Notes: a model not told the origin generated them from the letters alone. A DNA stretch of 64,000 nt from Methyloversatilis discipulorum (GCF_000527135.1 NZ_AZUP01000001.1:1302001-1366000), one strand, 5' to 3'. Numbered from the stretch's first letter, positions 9,662-23,749 are shown. A program made the numbers and translations.

Positions 9662-10231
9662 ATGCCCAACACCGCCGCCCGCCCGCAGACCGACCGCGAC
9701 ACCTGGGTGCGCGCGGCCACCCAGACCCTGGCCGACAGCGGCGTCGACGGCGTCCGGGTGGAAACGCTGGCGCGCGGTCTCGGCCTGACCAAGGGCAGCT
9801 TCTACTGGCACTTCAAGGACCGCCGCGCCCTGCTCGACGCCGTGCTGGAGCACTGGCGCGCCGGCCGCATCGACGACATCCGCAACCGCACGCAATCTGC
9901 GCCCGGCAACGAAATCGCGCAACTGCAGCACGTGATCGACACCTACAGCCTGGCGCGCAACCGCCGCGGCATGCAGGTCGAACTGGCGCTGCGCGACTGG
10001 GCGCGCCACGACGAAGCGGCTCGCGCCGCCGTCGACGAGGTGGACAGCGTGCGGCTGGAATGCGCCGCCGCGCTGTTCCGCGCCGCCGGTTGCGACGCCG
10101 ACGAAGCGACCAATCGCAGCCTGCTGCTGTATGCCTACGTGTTCGGCCTGGGCATGATGGATGTTCCGCGTGACACGGCGAGACCGGCGGCGGCACGCCA
10201 GTTCATCGCCAACCTGATCACGGGCCGTTGA
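9662..10231 (+). CDS. TetR/AcrR-family transcriptional regulator
   Basis: A 189-residue regulator with an N-terminal helix-turn-helix at about residues 22-60 ([25 protein letters not shown]) and a variable ligand-binding C-terminus. It is transcribed divergently from etfB. The palindromes at 9585-9623 lie between the two genes, so it probably represses both itself and the acyl-CoA oxidation operon, with an acyl-CoA as a plausible ligand. The target assignment is inference from position. Confidence 0.9.
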   Translation: MPNTAARPQTDRDTWVRAATQTLADSGVDGVRVETLARGLGLTKGSFYWHFKDRRALLDAVLEHWRAGRIDDIRNRTQSAPGNEIAQLQHVIDTYSLARNRRGMQVELALRDWARHDEAARAAVDEVDSVRLECAAALFRAAGCDADEATNRSLLLYAYVFGLGMMDVPRDTARPAAARQFIANLITGR

Positions 10232-10339
10232 TATTTTGCAAAACAATGCCGCGCGGCCGTCATCGTTCGCACGGGATAATTGATGCAATGCCGCATCCGT
10301 GCGGGCCTACAACAGAACAGAACGCAGAAAGGAAAACCG

Positions 10340-11716
10340 ATGTCCTTCCCGGCACCCGAAATCTTCAAGGCCTACGACATCCGCGGCATCGTGGACAAGA
10401 CGCTGACCGCCGACGCAGTGCGCGCCATCGGTCACGCACTGGGCTCCGAGGCGGTGAAGCGCGGTCAGCGCACCATCGCCGTCGGCCGCGACGGCCGCCT
10501 GTCGGGCCCTGAACTGGCCGGCGCGCTGGCCGAAGGCATCAACGCCGCTGGCGTCGACGTGCTCGATATCGGCTGCGTGCCGACACCGCTCTCCTATTTC
10601 GCCGCCTTCGACCTCGGCACCGACAGCGCGGTCAGCGTGACCGGCAGCCACAACCCGCCCGACTACAACGGCCTGAAAATGGTGCTGGGCGGTCAGACGC
10701 TGTACGGCGACATGATCCAGGACCTGCGCCGCCGCATCATCGACAACGATCTGGTGCACGGTCAGGGCACCACCCGCCACGCCGACGTGCGCGATACCTA
10801 CATCACCCGCGTCACCTCCGACGTGAAGCTCAAGCGCCGGATGAAGGTGGTGATCGATTGCGGCAACGGCGTCGCCGGCGATATCGCGCCGCGCCTGTTC
10901 GAAGCGCTGGGCTGCGAAGTGGTGCCGCTGTTCTGCGAGGTCGATGGCAACTTCCCCAACCACCATCCGGACCCGTCCAAGCCGGAGAATCTCGAAGACG
11001 TGATCCGCGTGCTGGCCGCCGGCGACGCCGAGATCGGCCTCGCTTTCGACGGCGACGGCGACCGCCTGGGCGTGGTCACCCGCGACGGTGAAATCATCTA
11101 CCCGGACCGCCAACTCATGCTGTTCGCCGCCGACGTGCTGTCGCGCCAGCCGGGCGCGCAGATCGTCTATGACGTCAAATGCACCCGCCTGCTGGCGCCC
11201 TGGGTGCGCGAACATGGCGGTGAGCCGGTCATGTGGAACACCGGCCATGCACTTATCAAGGCCAAGCTGAAGCAGAGCGGCGCCGCGCTGGCCGGCGAGA
11301 TGAGCGGCCACATGTTCTTCAAGGAGCGCTGGTTCGGTTTCGACGACGGCCTGTACGCCGGCGCGCGGCTGCTGGAAATCCTGTCCGCCTCGCCGGACGG
11401 CAATGCCGTGCTGAAGGCACTGCCGACCGCCACCTCGACGCCGGAACTGAACCTGAAGATGAACGAGGGCGAGCCGCACGCGCTGATTGCCGCAATGCAG
11501 CAGTCGGCGGTGTTCGACGGCGCGCGCGACATCATCAAGATCGACGGACTGCGCGTCGAATACGCCGACGGTTTCGGGCTGATGCGGGCATCGAACACGA
11601 CGCCGGTGGTCGTGCTGCGCTTCGAGGCGGACAACACCACGGCGCTCGAACGCATCCAGGCCGATTTCCGCCGCGTGCTTGGCAGTGCACGCCCCGACCT
11701 CGCCCTGCCGTTCTGA
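10340..11716 (+). CDS. Phosphomannomutase/phosphoglucomutase
   Basis: A 458-residue alpha-D-phosphohexomutase of the AlgC type. The catalytic phosphoserine loop TGSHNPPDYNG, the metal-binding loop FDGDGDRLG, the sugar-binding loop GEMSGHMFF and a C-terminal phosphate-binding region (MRASNTTPVVVLRFEA) are all present. It interconverts mannose or glucose 1- and 6-phosphates for cell-surface polysaccharides. The start at 10340 follows AGAAAGGA. It is probably monocistronic. Confidence 0.93.
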   Translation: MSFPAPEIFKAYDIRGIVDKTLTADAVRAIGHALGSEAVKRGQRTIAVGRDGRLSGPELAGALAEGINAAGVDVLDIGCVPTPLSYFAAFDLGTDSAVSVTGSHNPPDYNGLKMVLGGQTLYGDMIQDLRRRIIDNDLVHGQGTTRHADVRDTYITRVTSDVKLKRRMKVVIDCGNGVAGDIAPRLFEALGCEVVPLFCEVDGNFPNHHPDPSKPENLEDVIRVLAAGDAEIGLAFDGDGDRLGVVTRDGEIIYPDRQLMLFAADVLSRQPGAQIVYDVKCTRLLAPWVREHGGEPVMWNTGHALIKAKLKQSGAALAGEMSGHMFFKERWFGFDDGLYAGARLLEILSASPDGNAVLKALPTATSTPELNLKMNEGEPHALIAAMQQSAVFDGARDIIKIDGLRVEYADGFGLMRASNTTPVVVLRFEADNTTALERIQADFRRVLGSARPDLALPF

Positions 11717-11835
11717 AGGCGATCCGCTCCGGCGCCCGGGCGCCGGTTTCCGGCGCTCTCCAGCGACCGTCACCGGCGTGAAATAAACTCTTGCGGCACC
11801 CTAAATGTGGCGGCCGGCATGCCGACAACAGAAGC

Positions 11836-13071
11836 ATGCTCACCGCAGCCACAAACAACATCTACGTTGGCCGCCAGCCCATACTGGACCGGAGCCAGGC
11901 GCTCTACGCCTACGAGTTGCTGTTCCGCTCCGGCCACGTGGAACACGCTGACGTTCAGTGCGAAGTCAGCGCCACTGCGCGGGTGATCACCTCGGTGTTC
12001 AACGAACTCGGCCTCGAGCAGGCGCTGGGCGACGCCTTCGGTTTCATCAACGTCAGCGAAGACATGCTGATGTCCGAAGCGCTCGAACTGCTACCCGCCG
12101 ACAAGATCGTCATCGAACTGCTTGAAACCATTCCGCCAACGCCCGCAGTCATCGATCGTGCGCGCGAACTGGTGCGCAAGGGATTCCGGCTGGCGCTCGA
12201 CGACGTGCTCGACCTCGAAGAAGGCTACAAGCCGCTGGTCGAGATCGCCTCCTTCATCAAGATCGACCTGCTGGGCGTTGCCGCCGACGCACTGCCCGAT
12301 GTGGTCGAACGTTTCCGTCCCTATTCGGCCAAGCTGCTGGCCGAGAAGGTCGACAGCGCAGAACAGGCCCGGCGCTGCCACGAACTGGGCTTCACGTACT
12401 TCCAGGGCTATTTCTTCGCCCGCCCGAGCGTGCTGAGCACACGCACGCTGAGCGCCGGCGAAACCACCCTTTTGCGCCTGCTCGGCATGGTGATCGGCGA
12501 TGCCGAAACGTCGGCGATGGAACCACTGATCAAGCAGGAGCCGGCGCTGCTGGTCAACCTGATGCGCATCACCAACTCGATCGGCAGCGGCAGCAATCGC
12601 CAGATCTCGACCGCGCGCGAGGCGATCACGCTGCTCGGCCGCCGTCAGCTTCAGCGCTGGCTGCAACTGCTGTTGTTCTGTACGCAGGGCAACAGCAAGG
12701 CACAGATGCCATTGCTGAACATGGTCGCGACGCGTGCCCGCACGATGGAGCTGCTGGCCGAGCGCTGCGACATGCGCGATGGCGACCCCGACAGTGCATT
12801 CCTGACCGGCATCCTGTCGCTGTTGCCGGCCCTGCTGGGCGTGTCGATGGACGAGGTGCTGAAGACGCTGGCCGTCGATCCAGCGATCCACGGCGCACTG
12901 ACCGACGGCTCCGGCACGCTGGGCGCACTGCTCCGGCTGTTGCGCAGCTGGGAAGAAAACGCCGTGACCGACTTCGCCGCCACGCTGGCCACCCTGCCGC
13001 CGCTGAGCGGCGAAGACTTCACCGTTGCCGTGTCCGAAGCCATGAGCTGGGCCGCTGGCCTCGGACAATGA
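11836..13071 (+). CDS. EAL-HDOD domain signalling protein (degenerate EAL)
   Basis: A 411-residue protein of the YuxH type: an N-terminal EAL-like domain (about 1-200) and a C-terminal HDOD domain (about 205-400). The EAL motif reads YELLFRS instead of E-A-L-x-R, and the DDFGTG motif is reduced to LALDDVLDLEEGY, so c-di-GMP hydrolysis is unlikely. Some elements remain (INVSED, AEKVDS, FQGYFFARP). Such proteins usually act as binding or scaffold proteins. An HDOD-only gene follows 19 bases downstream, so the two may work together. Confidence 0.87.
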   Translation: MLTAATNNIYVGRQPILDRSQALYAYELLFRSGHVEHADVQCEVSATARVITSVFNELGLEQALGDAFGFINVSEDMLMSEALELLPADKIVIELLETIPPTPAVIDRARELVRKGFRLALDDVLDLEEGYKPLVEIASFIKIDLLGVAADALPDVVERFRPYSAKLLAEKVDSAEQARRCHELGFTYFQGYFFARPSVLSTRTLSAGETTLLRLLGMVIGDAETSAMEPLIKQEPALLVNLMRITNSIGSGSNRQISTAREAITLLGRRQLQRWLQLLLFCTQGNSKAQMPLLNMVATRARTMELLAERCDMRDGDPDSAFLTGILSLLPALLGVSMDEVLKTLAVDPAIHGALTDGSGTLGALLRLLRSWEENAVTDFAATLATLPPLSGEDFTVAVSEAMSWAAGLGQ

Positions 13072-13090
13072 TTGCCGGAAAGAGGCAGCA

Positions 13091-13930
13091 ATGATTTCCC
13101 GTACCCACGCCATCGAACGCCTTTTCGCCGCCGCCGGCCAGTTGCCGAGCATTCCGCGCGTCGTGCAGAAGATGATAGAAACGCTGCGCGACGAAGACGC
13201 CGACCTGCTGCCGCTGATCGGCGAAATCCGCACCGACCCGACCATTTCGGCGCGCGTGCTGAAACTCGCGAATTCGGGCTACTACGGCAGCCGCCGCGCG
13301 GTGGGGTCGATCGACGAGGCGGTGTCGCTGATCGGCACGCGGGCGATGCGCACGCTGGTGATTTCGGCCGGCATCAGCAGCAGTTTCCCCAAGGTGCCGG
13401 GCGTCGATCTGCAGGTCTTCTGGCGCCATGCCCTGCTTACCGCATCGATCGCCTCGCAACTGGCGAAGCGTGCCGGCGAGAACGCGGAGCGCGCCTACAG
13501 CGCTGGGCTCATGCTGCGCGTCGGCCAGCTGATGATCCACATCGCCTTCCCGCGCGTCGCCGATGAAATCCTGCGTGAGTGCCAGGGGCTGGGCATGAGC
13601 GAACGCGCGACGGTGGAGCAGCACAAGCTGAACACCAACCACTGCGAAGTCGGTGCTGAGCTGGCGATGCGCTGGAACTTCCCGGACGACATTGCCGGCG
13701 CGCTGGAGTACTACTGTCAGCCGCGCAATCCCGATGCCAGCCTGCTGGCGCGTCTGGCCTACGTGTCTGCGCAGTGCGCGTTCGAACTCGAACAGCAGAC
13801 CGCGCCGGAGGACATCGTGCAGCGGCTGGACAGCACGGTGACCGACATGTGCGGGCTCGACGCCGCCGGCATCCTGCACGATATCCGCGCCTGCGCCGAG
13901 CACGCGGCGGGTGACGGACAGGCGGACTGA
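13091..13930 (+). CDS. HDOD-domain protein
   Basis: A 279-residue protein made mostly of one HDOD domain (about residues 15-210). HDOD is a catalytically dead relative of the HD phosphohydrolases and appears in regulators of motility, c-di-GMP signalling and DNA uptake. The usual HD pair is absent, as expected. It lies directly downstream of the EAL-HDOD gene in the same direction. A strong palindromic terminator follows at 13952-13983. Confidence 0.85.
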   Translation: MISRTHAIERLFAAAGQLPSIPRVVQKMIETLRDEDADLLPLIGEIRTDPTISARVLKLANSGYYGSRRAVGSIDEAVSLIGTRAMRTLVISAGISSSFPKVPGVDLQVFWRHALLTASIASQLAKRAGENAERAYSAGLMLRVGQLMIHIAFPRVADEILRECQGLGMSERATVEQHKLNTNHCEVGAELAMRWNFPDDIAGALEYYCQPRNPDASLLARLAYVSAQCAFELEQQTAPEDIVQRLDSTVTDMCGLDAAGILHDIRACAEHAAGDGQAD

Positions 13931-13951
13931 CGACGCCCAGCACCGCACCAA

Positions 13952-13983
13952 CGAAAGAAGCCGCCCGCGGGCGGCTTCTTTCG
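13952..13983. terminator. Bidirectional intrinsic terminator (32-bp perfect palindrome)
   Basis: A perfect palindrome with a stem rich in G+C (AAGCCGCCC/GGGCGGCTT) flanked by A and T runs on both sides. It lies between the HDOD gene (+) and the convergent 97-residue protein gene (-), so it can end transcription from both directions. Confidence 0.88.
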
Positions 13984-13993
13984 TTTCCGGCGT

Positions 13994-14283
13994 TCAGCGC
14001 ATCTTCGGGTTCAGCGTGCCGCGGTTGTAGTCCTTGTCGCCGGGCAGGATGGTGCGGGTGCCGAACCAGCCGCCCTGCGCGCCTTCCGGCCGCAGGTGGT
14101 TCTGCGGGTAGGTGTCGGCCACCTTCTTCGCCTCGGCCTGCTTGGCCTGATCGATGAAGCGCCAGCGGCCGTCCGGCATCAGTTCGACCTTGTCGCCAGC
14201 TGCGGTGGTCGCCTCGATCACCGCGCCCTCGCCGGCCAGCGCGCCGGCCGACGCCAGCGCCATCAGCAACACTGCAGCGATTT

Positions 14284-14287
<4 letters not shown>
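13994..14287 (-). CDS. Small exported protein coupled to alaS
   Basis: A 97-residue protein with a clear signal peptide ([19 protein letters not shown], likely cut after ALA). The remaining ~78 residues contain a [12 protein letters not shown] segment also seen in small uncharacterised periplasmic proteins of this group. No catalytic motif is visible. Its ATG overlaps the alaS stop as ATGA, so it is translationally coupled to alaS, and the signal GGAAGGAAAG lies inside alaS. Function unknown. Confidence 0.75.
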
Positions 14288-16902
<2,615 letters not shown>

Positions 16903-16999
16903 GGTCGGCAATCAGGATTTCAGGGCGCGCGCTGCGGCGCGAAAACAGTCGCGGATTCTAGCATTCGCGCCGCCGCCGGCCGGATTGCCGCGACAGCGC

Positions 17000-18022
17000 T
17001 CAGGCGACGGCCGGCACAGCGCTCACGCCGGCCACCTCGGCGACGATGCGGCAGGAACGCAGGCGCCACGCGAAATCGTGGATGTCGGTCACCACCATCA
17101 GCTCGTCCGCGCCAGTGCGCTCGACCAGCGACGCGAGGCCGCGGCGCACGGTATCCGGCCCGCCAACCACCGCTTCGGCGAGGAAGGCATCGACCGAGGC
17201 CTTCTCGTGGCCGGCCCACAGCGGCGTCATGTCGGCCACCGGCGGGCGCAGCCGCAGCGACTCGCCGCGCAACAGCGCCAGCACGCGCTGCTGCGACGAA
17301 GTGGCGAGCCAGCGCGCCTCGTCGTCGCTGTCGGCGGCCACCACCGGCACGCCCAGCATCAGATGCGGCCGCTCTAGCACGGCAGATGGCCGGAACAGCT
17401 CGCGGTACAGACGGGCCGCCTCCAGCATCATGCGTGGCGCGAAATGGGCGGCGAAGGCATAGGGCAGGCCCAGCTGGGCCGCCAGCTGCGCGCTGAACAG
17501 GCTGGAGCCGAGCAGCCACACCGGCACTTCGGTGCCCTCGCCCGGCATCGCGCGCACCGCCTGACCCGGCTGCGCCGGTGCCAGCAAGGCACGCAACTCC
17601 GCCACCTGCTCCGGGAAGTCGTCGCCGTTGCTCGACAGATCGCGGCGCAGCGCACGCATGGTCGCGCGGTCGGCGCCCGGTGCGCGGCCGAGACCCAGAT
17701 CGATGCGCCCCGGGTACAGCGTCGCCAGCGTGCCGAAATTTTCCGCCACCACCAGCGGCGCGTGATTGGGCAGCATGACGCCGCCCGAGCCGACACGGAT
17801 GCGCGAGGTCTGGCCGGCCACGTGGCCGATCAGCACGGCGGTCGCCGCACTCGCGATGCCGTCCATATTGTGGTGCTCGGCCAGCCAGTAGCGCCTGAAA
17901 CCAAGCGCCTCGACATGACGCGCCAGCGCGACGGATTCCTGCAAGGCATCGGCCACGCTGCCGCCCTGGCGGACCGGCACCAGGTCGAGCATGGACAGCG
18001 GAATGGTGAACGGTTCGGACAT
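17000..18022 (-). CDS. Luciferase-like flavin monooxygenase family protein
   Basis: A 340-residue TIM-barrel protein of the bacterial luciferase-like superfamily, in the subgroup that includes E. coli YhbW. Typical stretches are [38 protein letters not shown] and [11 protein letters not shown]. Such proteins usually need reduced flavin supplied by a separate reductase; the substrate is unknown. It lies divergent to the glycerol kinase gene and is separated from alaS by about 100 bases. Confidence 0.88.
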   Translation of the reverse strand: MSEPFTIPLSMLDLVPVRQGGSVADALQESVALARHVEALGFRRYWLAEHHNMDGIASAATAVLIGHVAGQTSRIRVGSGGVMLPNHAPLVVAENFGTLATLYPGRIDLGLGRAPGADRATMRALRRDLSSNGDDFPEQVAELRALLAPAQPGQAVRAMPGEGTEVPVWLLGSSLFSAQLAAQLGLPYAFAAHFAPRMMLEAARLYRELFRPSAVLERPHLMLGVPVVAADSDDEARWLATSSQQRVLALLRGESLRLRPPVADMTPLWAGHEKASVDAFLAEAVVGGPDTVRRGLASLVERTGADELMVVTDIHDFAWRLRSCRIVAEVAGVSAVPAVA

Positions 18023-18214
18023 CGGGACTCCAACTTGAAAGTACTGCGGTGAGGGCGGGCGTCGGCGCGGCGCGCCCTGCCTGCGCTGCTCGCCGGCATG
18101 TCAGTGGATATCGGGGCGGCGCGAAAGTTTGCAAGCACGCGCCGGCCCGGTATCGTCGGGCCTGCCGCCAGCGCGCGCGTACCCGCCACAGTCACATCGA
18201 CCCGCGAATGGAGG

Positions 18215-19726
<1,512 letters not shown>

Positions 19727-19733
19727 CCTGCAC

Positions 19734-20384
19734 TCACGCGTCGGTCTGCCCTTCGTTCGCGCCCAAGCCCCACTTCATCGCCAGACGCACCAGGTCGATG
19801 TCGGTGCGCGTGCCGAGCTTGGCCTTGATCTGGTAGTGCGTGTTCTGCGCGGTTTTCGGGCTGATGTGCAATGCCTGCCCGATCTCGTCGGCCGAGCGGC
19901 CGTCGAGCAGCATGCGCAGCACCTCGAATTCGCGCGGCGAAAGCGCGTCGAGCGGATTGTCGGCGTCGTTCAACAGCGCCAGTGCAAGCTCGGGTGCGAT
20001 GTCAGGGCTGAGCACGCGGCGGCGGGCCGCGACCTGGTAGACCGCATCGATCAGCACGTCGGGCGCGCAGCTCTTGGTGACGTAACCGAGCGCACCGGCG
20101 CGCAGCGCCTGCGACGCGAACAGCGGGTCGCGGTGCATGCTGAACACCAGGATGCGCGCGCGCGCATCGCGCTGCACGAGCCGGCGCACCAGTTCGACGC
20201 CCCCCATGTCGGGCAGCCCGAGATCGAGCACGACGACATCCGGCTGCACCGCGCGAAAGGCGGTCAGCGCCTCGTTCGCGCTGGCCGCTTCGGACTCGAT
20301 GCGCAGGTCGGCGCGGCGTTCGAGCAGGCGCCGGTAGCCCTCGCGCACCACGGCGTGGTCATCGACCAGAAGCAGACGGATCAT
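19734..20384 (-). CDS. NarL/UhpA-family response regulator
   Basis: A 216-residue regulator: receiver domain (phosphoacceptor Asp in VVVLDLGLPDM) and a LuxR-type HTH (LSPREFEVLRMLLDG to TAQNTHYQIKAKL). It overlaps its kinase gene by 4 bases (ATGA), so they are cotranscribed and coupled. It is convergent with glpK, with only 7 bases between them. The target genes are unknown; the divergent solute-binding protein gene at 21951 is the nearest candidate. Confidence 0.9.
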   Translation of the reverse strand: MIRLLLVDDHAVVREGYRRLLERRADLRIESEAASANEALTAFRAVQPDVVVLDLGLPDMGGVELVRRLVQRDARARILVFSMHRDPLFASQALRAGALGYVTKSCAPDVLIDAVYQVAARRRVLSPDIAPELALALLNDADNPLDALSPREFEVLRMLLDGRSADEIGQALHISPKTAQNTHYQIKAKLGTRTDIDLVRLAMKWGLGANEGQTDA

Positions 20385-21763
20385 GTGTGCATCTCCTGTA
20401 CGTTCGCGGCCGGACTCGGCCGTCCTGCATCGGCCGGCACCACGACCTCGACGCGCAGGCCGCCCTCGGCGCGCGGCGTCAGCGTCAGCCGGCCGCCCAG
20501 CGCCTGCACGCGCTCGCGCATGCCGAGCACGCCCAGCCCGCCGTCAAAGGTGGCGCCCGGTACGGAGCGGCCGTCGTCGTCGACGCACAGCCGCAGTTCG
20601 TTGCCATCGCAGCGCAGTGTCACCGCGATGTGGCGCGCGTCGGCGTGCTTCTGCGCATTGGTCAGGCTTTCCTGGACGATGCGGTAGAGGCTCACGTTCA
20701 GGTTATCGGCCAGACCGCCGATGTCGCCGTCTATCGTCAGCGTATGCAGGCAGCGGCCGTGACTGCTGCGGTTGCGGCTGTCGATCAGCTGTTCCAGGGT
20801 GGCCGCCAGGCCAAAGGCCTCCAGCCCGACCGGCCGCAGTTCGCGCAGGATGAGCTGCAGCACCTCCATCATGTGCGCGGTAATGCGCGAGATGGCCTCG
20901 GCGCTGGGCGTCAGCGCCGGCAGCTGGTCGTGCGCCAGTTCGCGCGCGTAGGCGGCTTCGGCCTGTATCGAGGTGAGGCACTGTCCCAGTTCGTCGTGCA
21001 GTTCGCGCGCCAGCCGGCGCCGCTCCTCCTCGCGCACTTCGAGCAGCCGGCGCGCAAGTTCGCGCTGTTCGCCCATCGTGTTCTCGAGCCGCTCGGCCAG
21101 GTGGTTGAACACGTCGCTGATGCGTTGCAGTTCGATCAGCTCGAAGGACGGCAACCGCACCGACAGGTCGCCCGCCTCCATCCGCCCGAGCCCGCGCAGG
21201 ATGTCGTCGGTCGGCCGCAGCACGCGGCGCACCGGCAGATAGACCAGCACGTTGAGCAGCAGCACGCCGGCGGTGATGATCAGCAGATTGCGGATGTCCG
21301 ACCACACCGACTGCGCGACGCTGGCGAAATTCGGCGTCACCGTCAGCTCGCCCACCTTGATGCCCGGATACTTGCCGACCGGGCCGATATAACGCGCCTC
21401 CTCGCCGACCACGCTGCGCATCAGCGACGCGGGCAGCCAGCGCGGCGCCTCGGCGTCGCCGAAGCAGCGCTGCACCACCGGCCGGCTGTAGATGTCGGTC
21501 ACCGCTGCACAGAAGTGCACCAGCCGCCCTATCCCCTCCAGCCCGGTCAGTTCGATGCCGTGCAGATCGCGCACGAAAGGGGGCGTCTCGCGCGCGATTT
21601 CGGTTTCGATCAGCTGCTTCATCGTGCCGCCAGTGCGCGGCAGGTCGGCGTGGAGGCGGTCGCGGGTCTGTTTCAGCGTGACCGCGATGGCGCACAGCAG
21701 CAGCACGAGCGCGAACAGCGTGATGCGCAGCAGCAGGATGCGCTTGAGGTCGACGCGTTTCAT
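20381..21763 (-). CDS. Sensor histidine kinase (HAMP, HisKA_3 type)
   Basis: A 460-residue kinase. Transmembrane helix near residues 10-30, a periplasmic segment of ~125 residues, a second helix near 160-180, HAMP, then the dimerisation/phosphoacceptor helix typical of NarX/UhpB kinases (RRRLARELHDELGQCLTS, His in ELHDE) and a C-terminal ATPase (DDDGRSVPGATFDGGLGVLGMRERV). The start at 21763 (MKRVDLKR) fits the first helix better than the open start at 21796. It is paired with the NarL-type regulator and divergent from a family 3 solute-binding protein that might serve as a co-sensor. Confidence 0.88.
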   Translation of the reverse strand: MKRVDLKRILLLRITLFALVLLLCAIAVTLKQTRDRLHADLPRTGGTMKQLIETEIARETPPFVRDLHGIELTGLEGIGRLVHFCAAVTDIYSRPVVQRCFGDAEAPRWLPASLMRSVVGEEARYIGPVGKYPGIKVGELTVTPNFASVAQSVWSDIRNLLIITAGVLLLNVLVYLPVRRVLRPTDDILRGLGRMEAGDLSVRLPSFELIELQRISDVFNHLAERLENTMGEQRELARRLLEVREEERRRLARELHDELGQCLTSIQAEAAYARELAHDQLPALTPSAEAISRITAHMMEVLQLILRELRPVGLEAFGLAATLEQLIDSRNRSSHGRCLHTLTIDGDIGGLADNLNVSLYRIVQESLTNAQKHADARHIAVTLRCDGNELRLCVDDDGRSVPGATFDGGLGVLGMRERVQALGGRLTLTPRAEGGLRVEVVVPADAGRPSPAANVQEMHT

Positions 21764-21950
21764 CGGCAGGGACAATCGAGAGGGTGACCGGGACACGCTG
21801 GCGGCGCACAGGGCGGCAGCGGCGGCAATGATAGGCCGGACGCCGCAAACGCACTGCGGGCAAATTGACTGGCTAGCGCACTGCAGAACGCCGGTGCCGG
21901 CAGACGGGCGGGCCCATAAGCTCGCGCTACCTCACCACTGGAGTCTGCCG

Positions 21951-22784
21951 ATGTCCGCCCTGCCCCTCGCCACCGCCCTGATCGTAGCCGCCTGCGCCTT
22001 CACCAGCGCAAGCGCCGAAGCGCGCGACCTCGCTGAAGTCCGTTCAAGCGGCACATTGCGCATCGGGGTCTACAAGGACTTCTCGCCCTACGCCGACGCC
22101 GGGCGCGGCATCGACGTCGACCTCGGCCGCGCGCTGGCCGAGCGACTGGGCGTCAAGGCCGATGTGCGCAGCTACGACGCCGACGAGAACATGAACGACG
22201 ACCTGCGCAACATCGTCTGGAAAGGCACCGTCCTTGGTCCGGGCGTATCCGACGTGATGATGCACGTGCCGGTCGATGCGACGATGAGCGCACGCAATCC
22301 GCAGGTGAAGATCTTCGGCGCCTACCACCGCGAAACCCTGGCCGCCATCCGCTCCACAGAGCTGCTGCCCAAGCTGGACAAGGTGGCCGACATCGACGGT
22401 CAGGCGCTGGGGGCGGAGAACGAATCCATCATGTCGATGGCGCTGCTGTCGTCAGATGGCGGGCGGCTGCGCAGCCAGGTGCAGCACTTCCACTCGATGG
22501 ACGACGCGCGCCGTGCGCTGGAAGAAGGGCGCATCGCCGGCTTTCTCGGCATGCGCAGCCAGGTCGAGCCGATGATGGCGGCCACCGGCCGCCGCTTCAC
22601 GATGAGCATGCCGCCGGCGCTGCCCGGCCTGCCGCAGGCCGGATGGGCGCTCGGGCTGGCCGTCGGCGCCGGCGACGAGGCGCTCGCGCAGGCGCTGCAG
22701 TCGGCGCTCGCCGAACTGGAACGCGACGGCACGCTGGACCGCATCTTCAAGCAGCACGCGGTCACCCGCATGCCGCCACTGTAG
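21951..22784 (+). CDS. Periplasmic solute-binding protein, family 3
   Basis: A 277-residue exported protein with a signal peptide (ends near SASAEA). Its bacterial family 3 fold is recognisable by LRIGVYKDFSPYADAGRGIDVDLGRAL. The stretch GPGVSDVMMHVPVD resembles the solute-binding-like proteins associated with quinoprotein dehydrogenases (MxaJ/XoxJ type), but no dehydrogenase gene is nearby, so that is only a possibility. No permease or ATPase gene is adjacent. It is divergent from the NarL-type pair and convergent with ugpQ (3-base gap). Confidence 0.8.
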   Translation: MSALPLATALIVAACAFTSASAEARDLAEVRSSGTLRIGVYKDFSPYADAGRGIDVDLGRALAERLGVKADVRSYDADENMNDDLRNIVWKGTVLGPGVSDVMMHVPVDATMSARNPQVKIFGAYHRETLAAIRSTELLPKLDKVADIDGQALGAENESIMSMALLSSDGGRLRSQVQHFHSMDDARRALEEGRIAGFLGMRSQVEPMMAATGRRFTMSMPPALPGLPQAGWALGLAVGAGDEALAQALQSALAELERDGTLDRIFKQHAVTRMPPL

Positions 22785-22787
22785 GCG

Positions 22788-23516
22788 TCAGGTCAGCAGA
22801 TCGAGGCGGTCGGTGAACAGGCCGCTTGCGCCGGCCTCGATCAGCGCCGCCGCACGTGCGGCATCATTGACCGTGTAGCAGAGCAGCGGCACACCGGCCG
22901 ACACGATGTCGCGCATGCGCTCATCGATCAAGCGGCTGTGGTCGCAATGGATGGACACTGCCTCGTGCGCCTGCATCTGCGCGCGCCAGTCCTCGGGCAC
23001 CTCTTCGAACAGCAGGCCTCGCGGCAACTGCGGCGCGACGCGACGGGCGGCATCGAGCGCCGGAAAGTCGAAGGAGGACAGCAAGGGTGGGCGCCGCTCG
23101 GCGGGCCAGCGCGCCGCGATCAGACGGGCTGCCGTCTCGCCGGTCGCCTGCTCGAAACCACGGGCAGGCTTGATTTCGATATTGGCGTCCAGATCCAGTG
23201 CCAGCAGCAGGTCGAGTGCCTGTTCGAGCGCGGGCAGGCGTTCGCCGGCGAAGGCCGGACCGTGCCAGCTGCCCGCATCGAGTCGCTGCAGGGCTGCGAA
23301 GTCGTGCTCGCAGACGAGGCCAGCGCCGTCGGTCGTGCGCTCAAGCGTCTCGTCGTGGATCAGCAGCGGCAGGCCGTCGCGACTGAGCATCACGTCGAAC
23401 TCGACCATGCGGAAGCCCGCCGCCGCGCCGGTACGGATCGCCGCGAGCGTGTTCTCGGGTGCGGCGGCCCCGCCGCCGCGGTGGGCAATCCACAGCGGCC
23501 GGGGCCAGGTGCTCAC
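22788..23516 (-). CDS. ugpQ: Glycerophosphodiester phosphodiesterase
   Basis: A 242-residue GDPD-family TIM barrel that hydrolyses glycerophosphodiesters to glycerol 3-phosphate and an alcohol. The signature WIAHRGGGAAAPENTLAA, VEFDVMLSRDGLPLLIHDE and IEIKPARGFE contain the catalytic His and metal-binding acidic residues. No signal peptide is visible, so it is cytoplasmic like UgpQ. The GTG start at 23516 overlaps the stop of the upstream 78-residue gene as GTGA. It is the last gene of an operon that begins with a UgpB-like binding protein. Confidence 0.9.
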   Translation of the reverse strand: MSTWPRPLWIAHRGGGAAAPENTLAAIRTGAAAGFRMVEFDVMLSRDGLPLLIHDETLERTTDGAGLVCEHDFAALQRLDAGSWHGPAFAGERLPALEQALDLLLALDLDANIEIKPARGFEQATGETAARLIAARWPAERRPPLLSSFDFPALDAARRVAPQLPRGLLFEEVPEDWRAQMQAHEAVSIHCDHSRLIDERMRDIVSAGVPLLCYTVNDAARAAALIEAGASGLFTDRLDLLT

Positions 23517-23749
23517 GACTGGGCCAGCACGTCGCGCGCCTCGCGCGCCACGTCGCCGTCGGTCAGCCAGGCGATGGCCGACAGCAGTTCGATCGACTGC
23601 CCCGCGGCCACGCCCTCCTTGACCCATTTCTCGATCGCCCGCACGCGGGCGTCATCATCGAGCGCAAGCAGCTTGAGCAGCGGCTCACGTACCGATGAGT
23701 CCTCGCGCGCCGCGCGGATCAGCAGGACAAGCTGTTCGCTGCCGCACAT
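23513..23749 (-). CDS. Small HEAT-like helical protein between ugpB and ugpQ
   Basis: A 78-residue, predicted all-helical protein rich in Leu, Ala and Asp/Arg (for example LLALDDDARVRAIEKWV). It is not a family I can name with certainty. The start at 23749 overlaps the 3' end of the ugpB-like gene by 31 bases, and its stop overlaps the ugpQ start, so it is embedded in the operon and probably real. Confidence 0.65.
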   Translation of the reverse strand: MCGSEQLVLLIRAAREDSSVREPLLKLLALDDDARVRAIEKWVKEGVAAGQSIELLSAIAWLTDGDVAREARDVLAQS

